Below, piece by piece: positions 16,905-25,049 of a DNA stretch of 40,369 nt. The translations under genes were made by a program, and so were the position numbers. Positions within the stretch are counted from its first letter, which is position 1. Each line of letters starts with the position of its first letter. The notes under the pieces were generated by a model that did not search any database, was not told the DNA's origin, and saw only the letters and a program-made list of their open reading frames with translations. Source of the DNA: an uncultured Collinsella sp. (GTDB lineage Bacteria > Actinomycetota > Coriobacteriia > Coriobacteriales > Coriobacteriaceae); assembly GCA_959026535.1 (NCBI GenBank), contig CAUFMB010000017.1:1-40369 (forward strand). Reading direction: 5' to 3'.

Positions 16905-18974
16905 CTATCGAACCGAAGAATCGCCCGAGGCCGAAGAGGTATCGGGCTCGTCATAAATCACACCGAGCACGTCGCGCACGACATGCATCGCGGTATCTGA
17001 GCCGCCGCCGCCCTGCTCCAGGACAGTAGCGATGACATACTTGGGATTATCGGCCGGTGCATAGGCGCAGAACCAAGCGTATTCGTCCTCGCCGCTTTTC
17101 TCGCCCGTGCCCGACTTGCCGTATACCTGCGGCGTCAGGGTACCAAAGTGCGCCGCCAGGGACGTCGATGCCGTGTAAATCACGTCGTGCATGCCGTTGC
17201 GAACAAGAGCCAAATCCGAATCGCTGTTGATCTTGGCCTCCAGGCGCTTCTTCTTGCCCTTGCCGTTGTACTTATAGGCATCGCCGTCGCCATCGCGCGA
17301 CACGGCAGACAAAAACACGTGAGGCACGTACTGTTTGCCGCCGTTGGCAAGACCCATATAGGCACACGCCATCTGCAGGGGCGTCACCAGGATGTCGCCC
17401 TGACCGATGGCAATGTTGGTCATATCGCCGGCATTCCACTTGCGGTCCTCGGCAGATGCGTCGGTGAAGTACGACTCTTTCCACTCGGCATCGGGAATAC
17501 GGCCCGCGCCCTCACTCGGCAGATCGATACCGCAGGTCTTGCCTAGACCCCAGCGACGAAAGACCTCCTGCAGGCCCTCGGAATGTTTCTCGTCATAAAA
17601 GAACGCCTTGCCCATGTCGTAGAAGACGGGGTCGCACGAGTTGGCGATACCCGACTGCAGCGTCATGGTGCCGTGGCCGGAATGCAGCCAGCAGTACTTG
17701 CCCCACGACTTGCCCAGACCCGTCCAATAACCCGTGCAGTTGGTCGTCTGCCCCGACGTGTAGGTTCCAAACTCAAGACCGGCCAGTGCCGAGAGCGGCT
17801 TGATGGTCGAGGCCGACATGTACTGTCCGCTAATGGCGCGGTTGAGCAGCGGGTGCGAACCCTTGTCATCATTGAGCTCGGTCCACACGTCATTTGAGAC
17901 ACCGCCGATAAAGACGGACGGATCGAACTTGGGCTCGCTCGCCATGCCCAGGATCTCGCCATTGTTGGGATCGAGACACACCACTGCGCCGTTGCCGGCA
18001 TTGCTGTAGCCAGTGGTCTTGGCAAGCTCGATAGCGCTCGCCAGCGCCGTCTCACAGGCCTGCTGAATCTTAAGGTCGAGCGTGAGCTTAATGTCGGAGC
18101 CGGCCTTCGCGGGCACGGCGCCGGCCTGACCGGTCACATTGCCCGAGGCATCGACCTTGACGGTCTGCTCGCCACGAATGCCCTGCAGCAGGTTTTCGTA
18201 GTAGCTCTCAACGCCCGCCTGGCCCACGATATCGCCCGACTGGTACGCAATCTTGCCAGCAGAAGCATCATCATCGCCAGAGGTTTTCTTATTCTGGGCC
18301 TCGAGCTGCTCGGAGGTAATGGTGCCGGTATAGCCCAAGATATGGCATGCCGTCTCGCCATATGGATACTGACGCTCGGTACGCTCGGCAATCTTGACGC
18401 CCGGGAACTCGCCGGCGTGTTCCTTGATATAGGCAACCGTGGAGCGACGGACGTCCGTCGCGATGGTATGCAGGCTCTGAGCGCCCTCTGTATTGTCCTG
18501 AATATTGCGAAGGACCGCCACGTAAGGCATTCCAAGCACGTTGGCAAGATGGCGAACCAGAACCTCATCCTCGGCAAGGTCGCGGTAGGCCACGACAGCA
18601 AGTGAGGGACGGTTCTGGACAAGCGCCACGCCATTGCGGTCGAGGATGCGACCGCGCACAGCGGGTGTTGTAACGGTGCGAGTCTGATTACTATTGGCCT
18701 GCTTCTCGTAATAGTCCGATGAGACCATCTGCATGCCCCACAGCTTGACGGCAAGCGCCGCAAACATCGCGCCCACACCCGTGGTGAGGATGGAAAAACG
18801 GCCCTTAAAGGCGGTCGCCGCGGTATTGCCCTCGCCCTCGGTGGCGCGCGGGGTCGTTCCATGCTGCGTATCGTAGGTAAAACGGGAATCGCCGCGACGC
18901 ATGATGACCAGCGCGACCACGATGGCCACAACCAGCACGATACCGGCGATAATAACCGTCAACTGGGAAGACAT
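16905..18974 (-). CDS. mrdA: Penicillin-binding protein 2 (class B transpeptidase)
   Basis: A 689-residue elongation transpeptidase, partner of RodA. The N-terminus has two hydrophobic segments (about 5-25 and 60-83). A PBP dimer domain (RGRILDRNGVALVQNRPSL) follows, then the transpeptidase domain with the active-site STIK (S389-K392), SCD (446-448) in the SxN position, and KSGT (620-623) in place of the usual KTGT. A Gly/Asp/Lys-rich insert sits at 562-578. Its context within mre-rodA supports PBP2. Two N-terminal membrane spans are unusual, as one is the norm. Confidence 0.93.
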   Translation of the reverse strand: MSSQLTVIIAGIVLVVAIVVALVIMRRGDSRFTYDTQHGTTPRATEGEGNTAATAFKGRFSILTTGVGAMFAALAVKLWGMQMVSSDYYEKQANSNQTRTVTTPAVRGRILDRNGVALVQNRPSLAVVAYRDLAEDEVLVRHLANVLGMPYVAVLRNIQDNTEGAQSLHTIATDVRRSTVAYIKEHAGEFPGVKIAERTERQYPYGETACHILGYTGTITSEQLEAQNKKTSGDDDASAGKIAYQSGDIVGQAGVESYYENLLQGIRGEQTVKVDASGNVTGQAGAVPAKAGSDIKLTLDLKIQQACETALASAIELAKTTGYSNAGNGAVVCLDPNNGEILGMASEPKFDPSVFIGGVSNDVWTELNDDKGSHPLLNRAISGQYMSASTIKPLSALAGLEFGTYTSGQTTNCTGYWTGLGKSWGKYCWLHSGHGTMTLQSGIANSCDPVFYDMGKAFFYDEKHSEGLQEVFRRWGLGKTCGIDLPSEGAGRIPDAEWKESYFTDASAEDRKWNAGDMTNIAIGQGDILVTPLQMACAYMGLANGGKQYVPHVFLSAVSRDGDGDAYKYNGKGKKKRLEAKINSDSDLALVRNGMHDVIYTASTSLAAHFGTLTPQVYGKSGTGEKSGEDEYAWFCAYAPADNPKYVIATVLEQGGGGSDTAMHVVRDVLGVIYDEPDTSSASGDSSVR

Positions 18975-18987
18975 CTACGGGCCTCCC

Positions 18988-19560
18988 CTATTTGAGCTTG
19001 CGGGTCTTGGGCTTAAAGCGCATACCCGTCTGGCGTCCGCCACGTGCGGAGAATCCATAGCCGGACTGCGGCACGACGCCGGACATCAAAAACGGAATGG
19101 CAACCAGACCCGTCAGGATCGAGGACGGCAGCGCATGGCCGAAGATCGCCACGACAAAGCTCGTCTCCAAACCCATAAACAGCAAGATGATGCTGTAAAT
19201 CACATTAATGACGAGCGCAAAGGCGCCCACAGTGACGCCGCGCGCACTCGGGGTACCGCCCGTCTGACCGACGGCGCTGTGCACCAGGGCAAAAGAACCC
19301 ACGGTCAGCAGGAGCGACATAACGCCCACCGGCACGGCAGCGGACAGGTCATAGAACAAGCCGCTGCAAAAACCGCACACGACGGCACGGGTCGGGTCGC
19401 CCGAGAACACGCTTAGGCACACCAGGATAATCATGAAGTTGACGCGACCGCCCGCAATGGAGATCTGCGGTGCCAGGCCTGCCTGCAGCAGCACGCACAC
19501 GATGGCGGCGATTACAAACGTGCGGGAGCTCATCCCCTGCTCGTGTAGATCCATGGACAT
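18988..19560 (-). CDS. mreD: Rod-shape protein MreD
   Basis: A 190-residue integral membrane protein with five to six hydrophobic helices (for example FVIAAIVCVLLQAGLAPQI and RAVVCGFCSGLFYDLSAA). The segment GFCSGLFYDL is the recognisable MreD motif. It links the MreB/MreC scaffold to the membrane. The tail is strongly basic (RQTGMRFKPKTRKLK). It lies between mreC (5 nt) and mrdA (13 nt). Confidence 0.9.
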   Translation of the reverse strand: MSMDLHEQGMSSRTFVIAAIVCVLLQAGLAPQISIAGGRVNFMIILVCLSVFSGDPTRAVVCGFCSGLFYDLSAAVPVGVMSLLLTVGSFALVHSAVGQTGGTPSARGVTVGAFALVINVIYSIILLFMGLETSFVVAIFGHALPSSILTGLVAIPFLMSGVVPQSGYGFSARGGRQTGMRFKPKTRKLK

Positions 19561-19565
19561 GCCCC

Positions 19566-20564
19566 CTATTCGCTCGAGCCGGAATCGGTCGTCTCGGACG
19601 TGTCGGAACTGTCATCCGAGCTCTCGTCCTTCGTCTTGGTCGCAGCATCGCGCGACGTTCCCTGCGGCGTGCTGTTGGCCGTGCTCACGTCCTCATCCGA
19701 GGCCGACTGTTCGTCGGTCAGCGAGGTGATGACCAGCACTTCCTCGTTGTTCTCGGCCGTGGTCTGGGCGCGCACCACAATGGTGTAGTACACGTCGTTT
19801 GCCGACTTCTCAACCGACGAGACGGTGCCGAGCGGTAGACCCTTGGGGAATACACCGCCAATGCCCGAGGTCACGATGATGTCGCCAACCTTAACATCGG
19901 AGTCGACGCTCACGTACTCAAGACGCAGCGTGCCGTCAGCCTGACCCTGCAGCATGCCCTGGGCGCGCGTGTCCTGTACCATGGCGGACACACCCGAGTT
20001 CTCGTCGCCAATAAGGCGCACGGTAGAGGTCTTGGCCGATACCTCGATAATCTGACCGATAACACCGGCAGAACTCGTCACGGGCATGTTGATGGTAAGG
20101 CCGTCGGCAGAGCCCTTGTCGATGGTTACGGTCGAGGTCCAGGCATCGCCCGAGGCACCAACGATACGAGCAGCGGTCGATTTGAGGTTGTAGGTCGACT
20201 GCAGGCCGACCAGCCCCTCCAGACGCTCGGCGATCTTTTGAGCCTCGGAGAGCTCAGCAACCTTAGAGGTCAGCTCCTCGTTTTGCTTCTTAAGCTCGTC
20301 AAGCGTGTCCTGCGACGCCGTAAGGTTAGAGAACACGTTGCCGATCGCATTGAAGGGGGCCGCCACAGCCGAGCCCACAAAGCGCACCGGCGAGGTAATC
20401 GTCGTCACGCCCGAACGCACGGCATGAATCGGTCCTGCCTCGCCCTCGCGGATGTAAAACGTGAGCAGCAACACCGAAATCAGGCTGAAAACAATCAACG
20501 GGCGCATACCCGTTGATTGTCGCTTGGTATTCAGATTTGTGGAGAAACCCGAAGATCGTGCCAA
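19566..20564 (-). CDS. mreC: Rod-shape protein MreC
   Basis: A 332-residue bitopic protein that organises the elongasome outside the membrane. A short cytoplasmic N-terminus is followed by one membrane span (MRPLIVFSLISVLLLTFYI, about 20-38). A coiled coil (about 80-115, ELKKQNEELTSKVAELSEAQ) and the beta-rich MreC core to about residue 275 come next, and then a Ser/Thr/Asp-rich low-complexity tail. The start is TTG at 20564 with AAAAGGTGG upstream. A perfect 11-bp hairpin is embedded in its first codons. Confidence 0.94.
   Translation of the reverse strand: MARSSGFSTNLNTKRQSTGMRPLIVFSLISVLLLTFYIREGEAGPIHAVRSGVTTITSPVRFVGSAVAAPFNAIGNVFSNLTASQDTLDELKKQNEELTSKVAELSEAQKIAERLEGLVGLQSTYNLKSTAARIVGASGDAWTSTVTIDKGSADGLTINMPVTSSAGVIGQIIEVSAKTSTVRLIGDENSGVSAMVQDTRAQGMLQGQADGTLRLEYVSVDSDVKVGDIIVTSGIGGVFPKGLPLGTVSSVEKSANDVYYTIVVRAQTTAENNEEVLVITSLTDEQSASDEDVSTANSTPQGTSRDAATKTKDESSDDSSDTSETTDSGSSE
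20492..20519 (-). repeat. Perfect hairpin inside the 5' part of mreC
   Basis: CAATCAACGGG (20492-20502) and CCCGTTGATTG (20509-20519) are perfect inverted copies with a six-base loop. They code for residues 16-24 of MreC. In the mRNA this would be a stable stem some 45 nt after the start codon, and may tune MreC against MreB output. Confidence 0.7.
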
Positions 20565-20585
20565 ATGGAATCCACCTTTTGGAAA

Positions 20586-21629
20586 TTAAGCATTGGTCTG
20601 GACGAAGCCGCCATCAAACGCATTGGCCTCGAGCACGCGGGCACAGCCGTTAACGACGTTATCGAGCGCCGTGGGGCTGACGTTGACCGAAACACCGGTC
20701 TCATCGCGCAGGCGCACGTCGAGACCGCGCAGCAGCGCGCCGCCACCAGTCAGCAAAATACCGTAGTACATAAGGTCCGAGGCAAGATCGGGAGGCGTAG
20801 CGTCGAGTGCGTCCTTGACGGCCTTGGCCATCTCGTCGAGCGGCTTGTTGAGCGCGCGACGAATCTCCTCGCTCTCGATGCGCACGGTCTTGGGCAGACC
20901 GGTGATCACGTCGCGGCCGTTGACCTCGACGTCGAGCTCGTCCTTGAGCGGCACGGCGGAGCCGACCTTGATCTTGATGTCCTCTGCCGTACGCTCGCCG
21001 ATGGCCAAGTTGTAGGCATCACGAACGTGCGTGAGGATGGCCTGATCGAACTCGTCGCCGGCAATACGGATGGACTGCGAGACGACGATGCCACCCATAG
21101 CGATAACGGCAACCTCGGTGGTACCGCCACCGATGTCGATGACCATGGAGCCGGTGGGTTCCTCGACGGGCAGATCGGCGCCGATAGCGGCGGCCATAGG
21201 CTCTTCGATCAGATAGGCCTGGCGAGCGCCGGCCTGGATCGTGGCCTCAAAGACGGCACGCTTCTCGACCGACGTGACGCCGGAGGGAACGCAGACGACA
21301 ACGCGCGGACGCGGGGTCCACGGATAGCGCTTCTCGGAAGCCTTGTCGATAAAGTAGCGAAGCATGGCCTCGGTAACATCGAAGTCGGCGATGACGCCGT
21401 CCTTCAGGGGACGAACGGCCACGATGTTGCCGGGCGTACGGCCGAGCATGCGCTTTGCCTCGATACCGACCGCCAGGATGCGCTCGTCGTTCTTGTCGAT
21501 GGCGACAACAGAGGGCTCGCGAATGACAATGCCCTTGCCGCGCACGGAGACAAGCGTATTTGCGGTGCCGAGGTCGATGGCAAGATCGCCCGCATAGCTA
21601 CCGAAGAACATATCCATCAAAGAAAACAA
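20586..21629 (-). CDS. mreB: Rod-shape determining protein MreB
   Basis: Actin-like ATPase that guides lateral wall synthesis. The 347-residue protein has the phosphate-1 motif DLAIDLGTANTLV, phosphate-2 VIDIGGGTTEVAVI, and the adenosine-binding ILLTGGGALLRGLD. The start is TTG at 21629 with AGGAG five bases upstream; an internal ATG five codons in lacks a comparable site. It leads the mreBCD-mrdA-rodA series, and the upstream 115-nt gap contains a hairpin closing the previous gene. Confidence 0.96.
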   Translation of the reverse strand: MFSLMDMFFGSYAGDLAIDLGTANTLVSVRGKGIVIREPSVVAIDKNDERILAVGIEAKRMLGRTPGNIVAVRPLKDGVIADFDVTEAMLRYFIDKASEKRYPWTPRPRVVVCVPSGVTSVEKRAVFEATIQAGARQAYLIEEPMAAAIGADLPVEEPTGSMVIDIGGGTTEVAVIAMGGIVVSQSIRIAGDEFDQAILTHVRDAYNLAIGERTAEDIKIKVGSAVPLKDELDVEVNGRDVITGLPKTVRIESEEIRRALNKPLDEMAKAVKDALDATPPDLASDLMYYGILLTGGGALLRGLDVRLRDETGVSVNVSPTALDNVVNGCARVLEANAFDGGFVQTNA

Positions 21630-21689
21630 CGCAACTCCTGATGTGTTGGATGATTGCTGGAAAACTACTAGCTCATGATACTAGCGCAA

Positions 21690-21722
21690 GCCCGGCACCT
21701 CACTTGCGGTGAAGCGCCGGGC
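21690..21722 (-). terminator. Hairpin between the TPR gene and mreB
   Basis: On the minus strand a 14-bp stem (outer GCCCGGC/GCCGGGC, inner CTTCAC/GTGAGG with wobble pairs) encloses a 5-nt loop. There is no U-run after it, so it may be a pause or processing site rather than a full intrinsic terminator for the TPR gene. Confidence 0.5.
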
Positions 21723-21744
21723 AAAGCTAAATCCCATAAGGTCA

Positions 21745-23049
21745 CTACTGGTTGTCAGCAGCCGAGAAATCCATATCGAGCGAGGAAACGGCCCAGCCGA
21801 TATGGTTGTCAGAGCGCACGAATTTGACGGTGTACTCCTGCTCGCCGCCCTTGGACAGCGATGCCTTAACCTTGGCGGTCGTCTCGGTCATGGACTGATC
21901 CATGCCCTCGACGGACACGGTGGCGCCCTGCGGAATCGAGGAGATGATCATCGATTTGGCGTCCTCGGACAGGCTCGAGGCCAGGCAAGACTCGGCCTTT
22001 GCGGTGTCACCGTCGCCGGCAGCCTGGAACAGATCGGTGATAACCGACTCCTGCGAGGGGAAGCCAAAGCCGCGCGTGTAGGCAAAGCCCAGACCGCCCG
22101 CGGCGATCAAAATGAGCAGAAGCAGCACGATGAAGACTTTGAGACCCGTGTGGCGATGGCGACGACGGACCTTGGCCTGCTTACGATCCTGACGGTCCTG
22201 CTGGACCATCTCGGACTCGGACAGCGTAAAGAAGCCGGTGTCCGAGGGATCGGGCATAAACTGACCGGTCGCGCCCGTAGGATCGAGCGGATCGACGGCA
22301 GGAGCGTCCATCGCGGGCGCCGGAGCCGTGGCCATAGCCGTCTGGGCAGACAGCGCGGCAAGCGAATCGTGCACGCGGGCAAGCTCATCGGCCTGCTCGG
22401 AGGTGAGCTGGTAGATGCCATCGGCAGTAGCGGCGTTAAAGGCGTCGAGTGCGTCGGAGGGGCGGCCGGCGGCAGAAAGTGCCTGACCCATGCCGGCGTT
22501 GAGCGCACGCGTGTCGTCGCGGGGGCCGGCAAAGTCGATAGCCGTGCGGTAGGTCTCCACGGCATCCGCCGGACGGCCGAGCTTAATGAAGCAACGACCA
22601 AGCTCGCCCAGTGCGGCGGCAGGAGCCGGATTGGCGCCGTCGATGGCAGCCTGACGGAAGGCAGTACCCGCGTTGGCATAATCGCCCGACTGGAACAGCG
22701 CATTGCCCAGGCCCAGATAGGCCTTGAACGGCGTGGCATAGGAAGCATCCTGCGTAGCAGCAGAGAACGCCTGGGCGGCCGTCGTGTAGTCGCCCACGGC
22801 GGCGAGCGCCTTGCCGCGGTTGGTGAGCAGCGCGCCGCGCTTGCCGTAGGTGCCGTCGTTGAGGGCGGCAGCATAAGCCTCGGCGGCCTCGGCATACATG
22901 CCCAGGTGCATCAAGGCGTTGCCACGAAGGTGATCGGCCTCGCCCATAATCTCATCGGGAGTCTTTGCCGCCCCAAGCATCTGGGCTGCAGCGGAAAAAT
23001 CACCCGCGCGGTAAGCGGCGCGGCCCTGTTGGATCAGCTGGCTATTCAA
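21745..23049 (-). CDS. Tetratricopeptide-repeat membrane protein
   Basis: A 434-residue protein. Residues about 5-225 form at least five TPR units with the usual small/aromatic spacing (GNALMHLGMYAEAAEAYAAAL, GNALFQSGDYANAGTAFRQA). A Pro/Ala/Asp linker and a basic patch (RRRHRHTG) precede one membrane helix (LKVFIVLLLLILIAAGGLGFAY, about 304-325). The C-terminal 105 residues would be extracytoplasmic and resemble a small DUF4878-like or lipoprotein-like fold. The start is TTG with AAAGGGG upstream. Topology suggests cytoplasmic TPRs and an external sensor or anchor; function is unknown. Confidence 0.8.
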   Translation of the reverse strand: MNSQLIQQGRAAYRAGDFSAAAQMLGAAKTPDEIMGEADHLRGNALMHLGMYAEAAEAYAAALNDGTYGKRGALLTNRGKALAAVGDYTTAAQAFSAATQDASYATPFKAYLGLGNALFQSGDYANAGTAFRQAAIDGANPAPAAALGELGRCFIKLGRPADAVETYRTAIDFAGPRDDTRALNAGMGQALSAAGRPSDALDAFNAATADGIYQLTSEQADELARVHDSLAALSAQTAMATAPAPAMDAPAVDPLDPTGATGQFMPDPSDTGFFTLSESEMVQQDRQDRKQAKVRRRHRHTGLKVFIVLLLLILIAAGGLGFAYTRGFGFPSQESVITDLFQAAGDGDTAKAESCLASSLSEDAKSMIISSIPQGATVSVEGMDQSMTETTAKVKASLSKGGEQEYTVKFVRSDNHIGWAVSSLDMDFSAADNQ

Positions 23050-23060
23050 GGAAGTCCCCT

Positions 23061-23603
23061 TTACTCGTGAACGATCTCGACATGAACGATCTCGTCGCCG
23101 GCGCGCAGCTGCGAGATGACGTCGAGGCCCTCGACCGTGGTGCCAAAGACGGTATAGCCGGAGTCGAGGTTGTGCTGGGCGCCCAGGCAGAAGTAGAACT
23201 GCGAACCCGCGGAATCGGGATCCATGGAGCGGGCCATGGCAAGCGCGCCGTCAACATGGCTGTTGCGCGGATTGGTGGCAAACTCGCCCTTGATGCAGTA
23301 GCCGGGGCCGCCGGTACCGGGCATGCCGTCGGGACCCTCAAGGCCGGCAGCGACGTCGGCGCCGGACATATCGCGGGTATTGGGGTCGCCGCCCTGGATC
23401 ACAAAGCCGGGCACATAGCGATGGAACTTAAGGCCGTCATAAAAGCCCATAGTGGAAAGCTCGCAGAAGTTCGCCACATGGATGGGGGCGCCCTCACCGT
23501 CAAACTTGACCTTGATGGTGCCCTTCGACGTCTCGATCACCGCGCACTCGTCACCGACGAGCTGGTACTCGGGCGTATAGAGCTCTTTCTTAAAACCAAA
23601 CAT
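23061..23603 (-). CDS. Cyclophilin-type peptidyl-prolyl isomerase
   Basis: A cytoplasmic proline isomerase of 180 residues. Core motifs are KGTIKVKFDGEGAPIHVANF, FHRYVPGFVIQGGDP with the catalytic Arg, and AGSQFYFCLG. The start chosen is ATG 23603, reading MFGFKKELYTPE, because GAGGAAGG lies just upstream; a longer reading adds 23 unrelated residues. It precedes the TPR gene by 11 nt, so the two are likely cotranscribed. Confidence 0.93.
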   Translation of the reverse strand: MFGFKKELYTPEYQLVGDECAVIETSKGTIKVKFDGEGAPIHVANFCELSTMGFYDGLKFHRYVPGFVIQGGDPNTRDMSGADVAAGLEGPDGMPGTGGPGYCIKGEFATNPRNSHVDGALAMARSMDPDSAGSQFYFCLGAQHNLDSGYTVFGTTVEGLDVISQLRAGDEIVHVEIVHE

Positions 23604-23708
23604 GTGGTTCCTTCCTCGTGCGTTTAAAGCATATTTGTACGAATTGTAGCAATAAGCACGGGCTTCCATCAATTGCGCACGCAGGTTATGCCGCCGGAGG
23701 GCAACAAA

Positions 23709-24863
23709 TTACGAACGCTGCTGCGGCCTCCAGGCGCTCACGTTGGCGTCGTACTGGTTAAGCGCGCTGTTGCCGCCTTGAGCGATAGGCGCCAGGATCT
23801 CGCTCTGACGGGCGCTCAGCGACTCGCCGTCGGGAATGGACAGCGAGATATCCCAACTCTGGCAGATCACGTCGACACGTTCGTACATCCACTGGGCAAG
23901 CTGCTTTAGATGATCGATGTCCTCCGCATAGACCGTGTCGTCCTGAACCTTGAGGTTGTTGAGCTCATCCTGGGTCTTTTTAATCTGGTCGCGCAGGGCA
24001 TAGGCGCTCTGCGACAGCTCCTGGCGGGTGGAAAGCGGCGTACGCAGATAGCCGTTATTAAACGAATCGATGACCTCGCCGATCTGATCCTCGTCGCTGT
24101 ACGACACGATGGTCTGGTACAGGCCGTCGAGCCTGGTGTAGAGCTGGTCGTCGGTTAAGACGGTCTCCTCCTGAACGACCTCGGACGCATCCTCTTGCTT
24201 GGGCTCTTTCTCGGTGGCCTCGCCCTTTTGGCGCGACGGGAAGGTGGTCTTGGCGGCCTGGCCAAACTGGTCGTAGAAGCCGGGCATGACGCCCATGGGA
24301 TCGGCAGTCACAAACCAATAGGCACCACCGCACACGGCAGCGAGCACCGCGATGACGATGAGCGGTTTGGGGATATGGCGCTTGTGCTTGTGATAGGCAT
24401 CCTCGTCGGGGTGAACCTTGCGCTTGGGCTTTTGCTTTTTGGGCTGAGCATCATCGCGCAGGGACACCGGCGTGGGGATATCGACCTTGGGGATGCCAAA
24501 ATCCTTATCGAAGGCAGGCAGCACGCAGGTCTCGTTGGGGTCGGCTGCGTCGGAGAGCACCGCGGCGGCAGAAGCCGGCGCGTGGGGCACCTCGGTATCG
24601 ATCTGCTCCTGCGTCAGGCGCGGAAAGCCGGCCGTGCGCCCTGCGGCCAGGTCGGATGCGGCCGCGTCCTCGGAAAGGATGCCCGGCGCGGGGCGCCCAC
24701 ACTTGGGACAGGTACGGTCATGCGGGGACAGACGGGCGCCGCAGCCGTCGCAGAACACGAACTCGGTATGCTCGGGACCATCGCCCGGACCAACGTATGC
24801 GTTGCAATAGGGGCAGAACGAGGCGCCGTCCTCGATGGTCTTTAGGCAATGCGGGCAGATCAC
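23709..24863 (-). CDS. Zinc-ribbon membrane protein of unknown function
   Basis: The N-terminus carries two zinc ribbons: CPHCLKTIEDGASFCPYC, then CDGCGARLSPHDRTCPKC. A disordered stretch, a Lys-rich patch (KKQKPKRKVHPDED) and one membrane helix (PLIVIAVLAAVCGGAYWFV) follow. The external C-terminal half is helical and charged, with a probable coiled coil (SAYALRDQIKKTQDELNNLK). I start at GTG 24863 (384 residues), where AGAGGA lies upstream and the ribbon begins at once; a TTG at 24893 would add ten residues. It is similar in plan to many membrane-anchored zinc-ribbon proteins with no known role. Confidence 0.75.
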   Translation of the reverse strand: MICPHCLKTIEDGASFCPYCNAYVGPGDGPEHTEFVFCDGCGARLSPHDRTCPKCGRPAPGILSEDAAASDLAAGRTAGFPRLTQEQIDTEVPHAPASAAAVLSDAADPNETCVLPAFDKDFGIPKVDIPTPVSLRDDAQPKKQKPKRKVHPDEDAYHKHKRHIPKPLIVIAVLAAVCGGAYWFVTADPMGVMPGFYDQFGQAAKTTFPSRQKGEATEKEPKQEDASEVVQEETVLTDDQLYTRLDGLYQTIVSYSDEDQIGEVIDSFNNGYLRTPLSTRQELSQSAYALRDQIKKTQDELNNLKVQDDTVYAEDIDHLKQLAQWMYERVDVICQSWDISLSIPDGESLSARQSEILAPIAQGGNSALNQYDANVSAWRPQQRS

Positions 24864-24961
24864 GGCATCCTCTTTCCGAAGCAATTCAAACAATTGAGGT
24901 TAGAGCATAACATCGACACGGCCCCACAAGCGCAAGGCACCAATTCAACATCGCCGTTCAC

Positions 24962-25038
24962 CCCTAAGTTGCGGTGAAATAGGGGCTGAATAGGAGGTTA
25001 AAACGCTTAAACAGTCCCTATTTCACCGCAACTTAGGG
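24962..25038. repeat. 23-bp perfect inverted repeat element
   Basis: Arms 24962-24984 and 25016-25038 are perfect reverse complements, each starting with CCCTA and ending with TAGGG. They flank a 31-nt A/G/T-rich core that includes AGGAGG. Neither side is followed by a convincing U-run, so it is not a standard terminator. It fills most of the gap between the P-type ATPase and the zinc-ribbon gene. The layout is that of a small miniature-element or REP-like unit. Confidence 0.85.
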
Positions 25039-25049
25039 AGGCGTTGGGG

